A stretch of DNA of 12,771 nt, from positions 1-12,771 of the forward strand of contig DHNM01000047.1 in assembly GCA_002409525.1 (NCBI GenBank), in the 5' to 3' direction. Both the position numbers and the translations under genes were made by a program. This DNA is from Eubacterium sp. UBA5416 (lineage in GTDB: Bacteria; Bacillota; Clostridia; Lachnospirales; Lachnospiraceae). The notes under the pieces were generated by a model. It was not told where the DNA came from. It did no database searches and worked only from the letters and a program-made list of their open reading frames with translations. Shown here piece by piece: positions 5,267 to 10,887 of this stretch (its first letter is position 1; each line of letters opens with the position of its first letter).

Positions 5267-6013
5267 TCAGATAACCTCCAGTCTGATGGCTCGTACCTGT
5301 GAATATACGATAAATTCCAGTAAAAAAGCTGTAACCAGATAGCTGATGATCCAATAAACAGTTTTTAGATCATAAATTTTAAATATGTTTGCGATTAAGA
5401 GAGCTGCTATTGTGACAGTTCCGGATAAAAGCCATAGGGTATAGCTGTGTAACTGTTTTCTCCAAATCGTAAGCACAGAAAACAAAAGAATACAAATGAT
5501 GTTGTATGGCACTAACAGATATAATATGATTTTTAATAAGGAGATCGAGAGCGCAGATTTCGTGATCAATGACAACAAGATTACGAGAAGCAGATCCGTC
5601 AGTCCGAAAATCATCAATTTTACCATGGTATGCTGGCGTAAATCATATTTGAATGTCTGTTCCAGCTCCCACATGCCTGTCGTATAGCTTTTAAATAATT
5701 CGTCTGTAAACTCCTCTCTACTTAAAAGCCTGGACATCTTTTTCAGTCCCTGACTGATCCGTGATTGTGCGGTAGGGACACCTACTCCTGTAATTCTGGC
5801 AATTTCTTTCACTTTCAAGTCCTGATAGTATTTTAAAATCAGTGCTTCCCGCTGGATGTCCGGAAGCGTGTCTAAAGCCTTCTATATGATACGGTTGTTT
5901 TCATCCGAAATCAGCTTGTCAGAGGGTGCATCTGCGGAAGAAGGCATTGTCTCCTCTGATAATTCTGTTTGTACCACCCGCTTTCTTCTATAATGGTTCT
6001 TACAGGTGTTGAC
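5267..6013 (-). pseudogene. ECF sigma factor remnant fused to a membrane domain
   Basis: From 6013 the frame reads VNTCKNHYRRKR, the end of ECF sigma region 2. An acidic linker follows, then a TAG at 5884-5882 in place of a likely Gln/Glu codon, then TLPDIQREALILKYYQDLKV and EIARITGVGVPTAQSRIS, a clear region 4 helix-turn-helix. Without a stop the same frame runs on into EEFTDELFKSYTTGMWELEQ and four or five hydrophobic helices, ending 3 bases before the ABC ATPase start. Most of region 2 is missing; a TGA at 6016-6014 closes the frame upstream. The part after the TAG is open for over 180 codons, but its first start candidate (TTG at 5818) has only a poor ribosome site. The sequence probably derives from a sigma gene followed by a membrane anti-sigma-like gene; whether the fusion is native is not known. 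Confidence 0.72.
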
Positions 6014-6257
6014 TCAATAATTATGAGACAAAATCGGATGAGAAATTTGATACGAAATGTATATGAAAATAATAAAGAAAAAGCTGAAAAGCAGAATAAA
6101 AGCTCTTGAAAACTATAAGGATTGGTTTTATACTTATCATTAAGTGCCGGTTCTGGGAAGAGTGCCGCACAGGATGCGGTATTGCCGGTGTCTAAGCTCA
6201 ACCTCGAATATCCCTTAGAAACACGCGGCAGCCGGCACGAAATTTAGAAATCGAGTA
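6014..6257. other. Non-coding stretch upstream of the met promoter
   Basis: No convincing gene was found. The minus-strand open frame (6201-5911) resembles no protein I know and has no ribosome site. A plus-strand 26-codon frame at 6063-6143 also lacks a ribosome site. The only notable content is the base-paired element at 6144-6238. Confidence 0.5.
6144..6238. other. Potential three-way-junction structured element
   Basis: Closing stem: GTGCCGG (6144-6150) with CCGGCAC (6232-6238). Inside is hairpin 1 (6162-6169 with 6175-6182, loop CAGGA) and a longer stem 2 (6184-6196 with 6214-6229, small bulges). Junction strands are 11, 1 and 2 bases. It is locally GC-rich in an AT-rich gap. It matches no riboswitch consensus I know, has no T tract on either side, and its strand is undetermined. 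It could be a structured RNA or a remnant of a mobile element. Confidence 0.4.
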
Positions 6258-6286
6258 TTGACAAATCATTTTGAACAGTGTAGAAT
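6258..6286 (+). promoter_or_regulatory. Promoter of the methionine leader-metNIQ operon
   Basis: TTGACA (6258-6263), a 17-bp spacer and TAGAAT (6281-6286) form a near-consensus sigma-A promoter. Transcription should start near 6293, giving about 50 nt before the leader-peptide start. Confidence 0.88.
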
Positions 6287-6345
6287 AACGCCTAACAAGA
6301 GAAATTTCATAGTTTTTCTATCGGGTATTGAAGGAGATTTAAATT

Positions 6346-6444
6346 ATGAACCAGTTTAAAGCCATGCAGATGAATATGTCTATGATGTGCGACATGATGA
6401 TGTGTCGTATGTTTGCATGTCCGGATAAACAGTATGGATTGTGA
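6346..6444 (+). CDS. Methionine-rich leader peptide of the metNIQ operon
   Basis: This 32-codon frame is preceded by AAGGAGA (6331-6337) at ideal spacing. Ten residues are Met (1, 7, 9, 11, 13, 14, 17, 18, 19, 22) and three are Cys (15, 20, 25), clustered between codons 7 and 25 and including the run CDMMMC. The frame ends 36 bases before an intrinsic terminator, which in turn lies 36 bases before metN. Such codon bias in a short translated frame between promoter and terminator of an amino-acid transport operon is the hallmark of a ribosome-stalling attenuator, as for the trp and his leaders. The peptide is probably only a sensor: scarce methionyl-tRNA would slow the ribosome. A metal-binding Met/Cys peptide is a less likely alternative given its position. 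It is too short for routine gene calling. Confidence 0.85.
   Translation: MNQFKAMQMNMSMMCDMMMCRMFACPDKQYGL
6384..6413 (+). promoter_or_regulatory. Protector hairpin inside the Met leader
   Basis: Bases 6384-6394 can pair with 6403-6413: the core CGACA/TGTCG is extended by A-U and G-U pairs, with an 8-base loop. This stem would hide the antiterminator strand 6388-6398. A ribosome paused at codons 19-22 would cover its 3' arm. Folding is by eye. Confidence 0.5.
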
Positions 6445-6485
6445 TTTAAGTAACCTTGATATATAATGGGAACTATCAGGTCGCA
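6388..6485 (+). promoter_or_regulatory. Antiterminator pairing of the Met leader
   Basis: TGCGACATGAT (6388-6398, leader codons 15-18) is complementary to ATCAGGTCGCA (6475-6485) at 10 of 11 positions, with a further G-U pair at 6399/6474. The second strand includes the first six bases of the terminator's 5' arm (6480-6485), so the two structures exclude each other. Confidence 0.58.
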
Positions 6486-6512
6486 GGTCTGTGCAGGACT
6501 TGCGGCTTTTTT
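6480..6512 (+). terminator. Intrinsic terminator (attenuator) before metN
   Basis: GTCGCAGGTC (6480-6489) pairs over 10 positions, two of them G-U, with GACTTGCGGC (6497-6506). The loop is 7 nt and six T follow (6507-6512). It stands between promoter and first structural gene, so it must be bypassed for metNIQ to be expressed. Confidence 0.9.
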
Positions 6513-6547
6513 GCTTTTTAGTTGTAGTAAGAAAGGAAGAGTGAGAT

Positions 6548-7570
6548 ATGGAATCATCTGGACCGATTATCCGGCTTGAGGGACTGGGGAAGGAATTTCA
6601 AACTTCAAATGGTCCGATTCGGGCATTGGATGATATTAATCTCTCCATTGATCATGGGGAGATATTCGGAATTATCGGTTTGAGTGGAGCGGGTAAGAGT
6701 ACACTGGTCCGCTGTATCAACTATCTGGAAATTCCGACAGCCGGAAAGGTATATTTTGAAGATAAAAGCCTGTCTTCATTAAAGGAAAAGGAACTGAGGC
6801 AGGTCAGACAGTCTATGGGAATGATTTTTCAGCAGTTCAATCTGTTATCACAGAGAAATGTTCTCCAGAATGTCTGTTTTCCGCTTGAGATAGCGAAAAC
6901 ACCTAAGAAAGAGGCAGAAAAAAGAGCCGCGGAACTTTTAAAGATGGTAGGGCTTGAGGACCGCGCCAAAGCGTATCCCTCCCAGCTATCAGGCGGACAG
7001 AAGCAGAGGGTGGCGATTGCCAGAGCTCTTGCCACGAATCCAAAGATTTTACTCTGTGATGAGGCGACCAGCGCGCTGGATCCGAATACGACAAAATCGC
7101 TGCTGGATCTGCTCAAGAATATTAACAGGGAGATGGGTGTCACAATCGTTGTGATTACGCATGAAATGGCGGTCATCGAAGCAATCTGCGACCGCGTCGC
7201 GATTATCGATCAGAGCCATATCGCAGAAGTGGGGAATGTTGCCGAGATCTTTTCAGAGCCAAAGTCTAAGATCGGCCGGGAGCTGATCCTTGGAAATGCG
7301 ACTGATAAGGCACCTTTGTTTGGCCACAGCAGACAGATCCGGATATCCTTTGACGGAAGATCTTCTTTTGAACCGGTTTTGGCGAATATGATCTTATCCT
7401 GTAAGGTTCCGGTCAATATTATTCATGCAGAGACAAAGGATATCAAGGGAACTGCCATGGGGCAGATGGTGATTCAGCTGCCGGAAGATGAGGAAGATCA
7501 GGGCCGTATACTCAAGTACCTTGAAATGAAAGAAATATCACATGAGGAGGTAAAGGAAGATGCTATTTGA
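6548..7570 (+). CDS. metN: Methionine ABC importer ATP-binding protein MetN
   Basis: This 340-residue protein is the ATPase that powers methionine (D- and L-) uptake by MetNIQ at the inner face of the membrane. It has Walker A GLSGAGKST (44-52), Q-loop FQQFNLLSQ (about 94-102), signature LSGGQKQR (147-154), Walker B ILLCDE (167-172) and H205. A C-terminal NIL (ACT-like) domain at about 263-340 is the site where methionine trans-inhibits MetN in characterised homologues. Length is typical. The ATG is preceded by AAAGGAAG. It is the first structural gene after the attenuator, and metI starts inside its last codons. Orthologue identity is supported by the MetI and MetQ neighbours and the NIL domain. 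Confidence 0.95.
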   Translation: MESSGPIIRLEGLGKEFQTSNGPIRALDDINLSIDHGEIFGIIGLSGAGKSTLVRCINYLEIPTAGKVYFEDKSLSSLKEKELRQVRQSMGMIFQQFNLLSQRNVLQNVCFPLEIAKTPKKEAEKRAAELLKMVGLEDRAKAYPSQLSGGQKQRVAIARALATNPKILLCDEATSALDPNTTKSLLDLLKNINREMGVTIVVITHEMAVIEAICDRVAIIDQSHIAEVGNVAEIFSEPKSKIGRELILGNATDKAPLFGHSRQIRISFDGRSSFEPVLANMILSCKVPVNIIHAETKDIKGTAMGQMVIQLPEDEEDQGRILKYLEMKEISHEEVKEDAI

Positions 7571-8225
7571 TGCGGCAACACTCGATATGTTAAAGGTCGG
7601 TACACTTGAGACTCTGTATATGGTATCGCTGTCTTCCCTCCTCGCCTATGTAATTGGTATTCCGCTGGCGATTATTCTGGTTGTCATGGATAAAGACGGA
7701 ATTCATCCGGTTCCATGGCTGCAGAGGCCCCTTGGAATTATCATCAATCTAATCCGGTCGATACCATTTATCATCTTTTTGGTTATGATGATTCCGCTTA
7801 CGAGAATTATTGCGGGAACGACACTGGGAGTAAAGGGAGTAATCCCGCCGCTGACGCTGGCTTCGGCGCCATATGTGGCCAGGGTTGTGGAATCTTCATT
7901 TAAAGAAGTGGACAGCGGTGTAATTGAGGCTGCGAAATCAATGGGAGCTTCTACGATGCAGATTATCATGAAAGTTCTTCTGCCGGAGGCAAAACCATCT
8001 CTGCTGGTGGGTGCGGCACTGTCAATCACGACAATCCTTTCGTACTCGGCAATGTCAGGTTTTGTAGGCGGCGGCGGTCTCGGTGATATCGCCATCCGTT
8101 ATGGGTACAACCGATATGAGACAGATATTATGCTTGTTACAGTTGTAATTCTTGTCATCATTGTACAGGTGATCCAGGAAGTTGCTATGAGACTTGCCAA
8201 TAAAAGTGACAAAAGAATCAAGTAG
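7560..8225 (+). CDS. metI: Methionine ABC importer permease MetI
   Basis: This 221-residue membrane protein has about five hydrophobic helices. The EAA coupling loop (VIEAAKSMGASTMQIIMKVLLPEA, about 121-144 region, core EAAKSMGAS) docks on MetN. The family signature SGFVGGGGLGD follows. It forms the dimeric transmembrane channel of the importer. The ATG overlaps the end of metN by 11 bases, and the ribosome site GAGGAGG (7544-7550) lies inside metN, so the subunits are translationally coupled. Length and motifs are typical. Confidence 0.95.
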   Translation: MLFDAATLDMLKVGTLETLYMVSLSSLLAYVIGIPLAIILVVMDKDGIHPVPWLQRPLGIIINLIRSIPFIIFLVMMIPLTRIIAGTTLGVKGVIPPLTLASAPYVARVVESSFKEVDSGVIEAAKSMGASTMQIIMKVLLPEAKPSLLVGAALSITTILSYSAMSGFVGGGGLGDIAIRYGYNRYETDIMLVTVVILVIIVQVIQEVAMRLANKSDKRIK

Positions 8226-8232
8226 TAATAAT

Positions 8233-8244
8233 CGCCGAAAGGCG
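8233..8244 (+). other. GNRA hairpin between metI and metQ
   Basis: CGCC-GAAA-GGCG forms a short, stable tetraloop hairpin shortly after the metI stop, with no T run. It may protect or punctuate the mRNA ahead of metQ, whose binding protein is usually needed in excess over the membrane subunits (inference). Confidence 0.5.
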
Positions 8245-8279
8245 CTTATATAAAAGACAAGCCAGGAGGTAAAGATACT

Positions 8280-9227
8280 ATGAAAAAGCCATTTTATTTA
8301 TTGACAGCAGCAGTTCTTGCATTCAGCACTCTGGGTGCATGCGGGACAAAGGAGGACGCAGATTCTTCTTCGAAAAAAGCAGACACAACGTCAAGTGCGA
8401 CAGAGGCATCCTCAGAAGAAAAGGATGCAACATCAAGTGCAACAGAAGGATCATCGGAGGAAAAAGATACGGATGCAGCAAAGACGTCTTCCGGAGAGCT
8501 TGAGGATCTGACAGTTGGAGCGACACCTTCCCCTCATGCGGAGATTCTTGAGGCAGTAAAGGATACACTGAAGGAAAAAGGCTATAATCTGGTAATTAAA
8601 GAATATACCGATTATGTACAGCCTGATATGGCCCTGGATTCAGGCGATATTGATGCAACTTATCATCAGCACAAACCATTTCTCGATCAGTTTAATGAGG
8701 AACACAAGACAGACCTTATAAGTGCGGCCGCGGTACACTATGAACCATTTGGAATTTATGCTGGAAAGACAAAGTCTCTGGATGATATTAAAGACGGTGC
8801 CCAGATTGCAGTTCCCAATGATGTTTCCAATGAGGCACGCGCACTTCTTCTGCTTCAGGACAATGGTCTTTTGACACTGAAAGATGATTCTGATCTCAGT
8901 GCTACGACGAAAGATATTGAGAAAAATGATAAGAATATCAAGTTTGTAGAGGTAGATGCGGCGCAGCTTCCCCGTTCCCTTGATGATGTGGATCTTGCAG
9001 TTATCAACGGAAACTATGCGATCGATGCGGGGTTAAAAATTTCAGATGCCCTTGCAGTCGAAGATGCAGAATCTGTAGCGGCAACCACATACAGTAATGT
9101 CCTTGCAGTCCGCAAAGACGATAAAGACAGCGAGAAGACAAAGGCTCTCGTAGAAGCACTTACAAGTGATACAGCGAAAAAATTTATGGAAGACAAGTAT
9201 GAAGGTGCAGTCGTTCCATCCTTCTGA
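8280..9227 (+). CDS. metQ: Methionine-binding lipoprotein MetQ (NlpA family)
   Basis: This 315-residue protein has a lipoprotein signal peptide: KK at 2-3, a hydrophobic core and lipobox LGAC with C21 as the lipidated cysteine. A Ser/Thr/Glu-rich linker (about 22-75) contains a 14-residue tandem repeat. The NlpA/Lipoprotein_9 fold follows from about 77 to the end (LTVGATPSPHAEILEAV, YHQHKPFLDQFN, YEPFGIYAGK, VPNDVSNEARALLLLQ, INGNYA). It captures methionine outside the membrane and delivers it to MetNI. The ribosome site AGGAGG (8264-8269) is 10 bases from the ATG. It is the last gene of the operon, before a terminator. The long acidic linker is more extended than in many homologues and probably tethers the domain across the cell wall. 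Confidence 0.95.
   Translation: MKKPFYLLTAAVLAFSTLGACGTKEDADSSSKKADTTSSATEASSEEKDATSSATEGSSEEKDTDAAKTSSGELEDLTVGATPSPHAEILEAVKDTLKEKGYNLVIKEYTDYVQPDMALDSGDIDATYHQHKPFLDQFNEEHKTDLISAAAVHYEPFGIYAGKTKSLDDIKDGAQIAVPNDVSNEARALLLLQDNGLLTLKDDSDLSATTKDIEKNDKNIKFVEVDAAQLPRSLDDVDLAVINGNYAIDAGLKISDALAVEDAESVAATTYSNVLAVRKDDKDSEKTKALVEALTSDTAKKFMEDKYEGAVVPSF
8388..8471 (+). repeat. Two 42-bp in-frame tandem repeats in the metQ linker
   Basis: Residues 37-50 (TSSATEASSEEKDA) and 51-64 (TSSATEGSSEEKDT) repeat at protein level, and about four in five bases match at DNA level. This indicates internal duplication of the linker between lipid anchor and binding domain. Confidence 0.8.
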
Positions 9228-9261
9228 TCACAGTGAGAATGAATATAAAAACAGAATTTTT

Positions 9262-9292
9262 AAAGGACCGTTCATGGTGAGCGGCCCTTTTT
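9262..9292 (+). terminator. Terminator of the metNIQ operon
   Basis: AAAGGACCGTTC (9262-9273) pairs with GAGCGGCCCTTT (9279-9290), with one mismatch and one G-U pair, a 5-nt loop and a T run to 9292. Confidence 0.82.
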
Positions 9293-9333
9293 GCGTGTGT
9301 GAACTTGTCTGTGATCATTTGTTCTGTGTTTGG

Positions 9334-9362
9334 TTGTAATAAACTGTGAAATTGGGTATAAT
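9334..9362 (+). promoter_or_regulatory. Promoter of the second AlbA_2 regulator
   Basis: TTGTAA (9334-9339), a 17-bp spacer and the consensus TATAAT (9357-9362), about 68 bp upstream of the start codon. Confidence 0.65.
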
Positions 9363-9389
9363 CGTATATATGAAAATAAGGGAAATTAT

Positions 9390-9434
9390 ATGGCTGAGAT
9401 CAAAGTAAATGGCAGGGAGGGTGTTATCGGATGA
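9390..9434 (+). CDS. 14-codon upstream reading frame, coupled to the regulator start
   Basis: An ATG at 9390 opens a 14-codon frame (MAEIKVNGREGVIG) whose TGA (9432-9434) overlaps the regulator's ATG as ATGA. A weak AAGGGA lies upstream. The frame contains the regulator's own ribosome site. It could be translated for coupling, or be chance. Confidence 0.3.
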   Translation: MAEIKVNGREGVIG

Positions 9435-10828
9435 TTGAGCAGATTATAGCGGAAGCAACGGAATGTGATTTTAAAGCATCACTTGAAACCAGAAAACCAA
9501 AAAGCTGGCTTAAGAGTGTAAGTGCATTTGCCAACGGTATTGGCGGAACACTGATTTTTGGTGTGGCGGATGATCGTAAGATTGTAGGTCTACAGGATAT
9601 ACAAAAAGATGCAGAAGTGATAAGCCGATTCATAAAGGAACGCATTACTCCGCTGCCGCAATTTGTATTGACACCTGTGAAGGAAAATGATAAGAACATT
9701 CTTGTGCTTGCTGTTACATCTGGACGGACAACTCCATATTACTATAAAGCAGATGGAATTATGGAGGCCTATGTTCGAGTTGGCAATGAGAGTGTAGCTG
9801 CGCCGGATTATGTGGTCAATGAGCTGATTCTTAAAGGAAGCAATCGTTCTTTTGATGCATTGATTACAGATACAAAAAAATCGGATTATAGTTTTACTCT
9901 GCTTGAGGCTACTTATCTTGAGAGAATGGGACTCCATTTTGAGCCATCAGATTATATTTCATTTGGACTTGCAGATAAAGATGGATATTTAACAAATGCC
10001 GGAAAGCTGTTGACAGATCAGCATGTTGTGTATAATTCACGGTTGTTCTGTACACGATGGAATGGACTTGAAAAAGGATCTATTTTTGATGATGCTCTTG
10101 ATGATAAGGAATTTGAGGGTAATCTGATTTATCTGTTACAAAGCGGCGGCGATTTTGTTCGCAATAATTCCAAGGTACGCTTTGTAAAAGAGGCAAGGTA
10201 TCGGGTTGATAAGCCAGATTATGCAGATCGGGCTGTAACAGAAGCGCTGGTAAATGCATTAATTCATCGGGACTACATTATTCTTGGCAGTGAAATTCAT
10301 ATAGATATGTATGATGACCGTATGGAAATACAGTCTCCGGGAGGCATGTTTGAGGGAAAACCGATTCAGGAATGTAATATTGACACACTGGGGTCCGTAA
10401 GGCGAAATCCCGTGATTGCGGATATATTTCATCGTATGAAATATATGGAGCGCCGGGGAAGTGGATTAAAGAAAATCTTAACTGAAACGAAAAAACTGCC
10501 GGGATATACAGATAAAATGAGACCAGAGTTTTACTCGACACCTACTGATTTTCGGGTTGTATTGAAGAATGTGAATTATATAGAAGGTAATGGTCAAGAT
10601 AATGGTCAAGATGATGGTCAAGATATTGGTCAAGATGAATGGAGAGATAGGCTGGTTGATTTTTGCTCAGAGTCACGAACGAGAGAAGAAATGCAAAACT
10701 ACATGGGTATATCTAGTAAAACGTCTTTTAGAAGGATATTTCTAAAACCATTACTGAAATCGGGAAAGCTGAAGATGACTTTACCTGATAAACCAAATAG
10801 CGGAAATCAAAAATATATAAAGGCATAA
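9431..10828 (+). CDS. AlbA_2 / HATPase_c_4 regulator with GQD repeats
   Basis: This 465-residue protein has an AlbA_2 domain at about 4-130 (ECDFKASLE, FANGIGGTLIFGV, YVRVGNES). A HATPase_c_4 domain covers about 255-380, with N-box E271/N275 (TEALVNALIHRDY), DDRMEI (295-300), SPGG (302-305) and GSG (343-345). A Gly-Gln-Asp repeat linker (388-402) follows, then a helix-turn-helix-like C-terminus (about 405-450). Proteins of this plan, often with (N)GQD repeats, are frequent in Clostridia and Bacteroidetes; they are regarded as ATP-dependent regulators of unknown signal. The ATG at 9431 follows GGGAGGG by about 10 bases. It is monocistronic, with its own promoter and a strong terminator. It shares domain order with the regulator at 1034-2335, but the sequences are clearly divergent. 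Confidence 0.88.
   Translation: MIEQIIAEATECDFKASLETRKPKSWLKSVSAFANGIGGTLIFGVADDRKIVGLQDIQKDAEVISRFIKERITPLPQFVLTPVKENDKNILVLAVTSGRTTPYYYKADGIMEAYVRVGNESVAAPDYVVNELILKGSNRSFDALITDTKKSDYSFTLLEATYLERMGLHFEPSDYISFGLADKDGYLTNAGKLLTDQHVVYNSRLFCTRWNGLEKGSIFDDALDDKEFEGNLIYLLQSGGDFVRNNSKVRFVKEARYRVDKPDYADRAVTEALVNALIHRDYIILGSEIHIDMYDDRMEIQSPGGMFEGKPIQECNIDTLGSVRRNPVIADIFHRMKYMERRGSGLKKILTETKKLPGYTDKMRPEFYSTPTDFRVVLKNVNYIEGNGQDNGQDDGQDIGQDEWRDRLVDFCSESRTREEMQNYMGISSKTSFRRIFLKPLLKSGKLKMTLPDKPNSGNQKYIKA
10589..10636 (+). repeat. Four 12-bp in-frame tandem repeats (GQD linker)
   Basis: Four units of the form NATGGTCAAGAT or close variants run head to tail, two of them identical, encoding GQDN-GQDD-GQDI-GQDE. 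Each unit is four codons, so copy changes keep the frame and vary linker length. Confidence 0.88.
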
Positions 10829-10832
10829 ATAG

Positions 10833-10868
10833 GAAGCACGGACCTATAGGTCTGTGCTTCTGTTTTTA
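10833..10868 (+). terminator. Terminator of the second AlbA_2 regulator
   Basis: GAAGCACGGACC (10833-10844) pairs over all 12 positions (one G-U) with GGTCTGTGCTTC (10849-10860), with a TATA loop, then TGTTTTTA. It lies 20 bases from the end of the convergent peptidase gene and may stop read-through from both sides. Confidence 0.92.
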
Positions 10869-10887
10869 TTTTTGTGCTTTGGTTCTT

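Noticed and set aside
6063..6143. A 26-codon Lys-rich plus-strand frame
   Set aside because: No Shine-Dalgarno and no promoter close by; likely chance in AT-rich DNA.
5911..6201. A 96-codon minus-strand frame upstream of the sigma remnant
   Set aside because: No ribosome site and no recognisable domain. It overlaps the sigma remnant in another frame and the three-way-junction element, whose stems explain its odd composition.
6144..6238. tRNA or selenocysteine tRNA gene
   Set aside because: The length is near that of a long tRNA, but there is no T-arm with a 7-base loop, no anticodon arm of proper size and no CCA-side layout.
6346..6444. Copper- or metal-binding Met/Cys peptide
   Set aside because: Met/Cys content alone would allow it, but the position between promoter and attenuator of metNIQ and the alternative pairings fit a regulatory leader better.
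6290..6540. SAM riboswitch (S-box) or T-box upstream of metNIQ
   Set aside because: No S-box core sequences and no T-box motif (TGGNACCGCG-like) before the terminator. The space is taken by the leader peptide frame.
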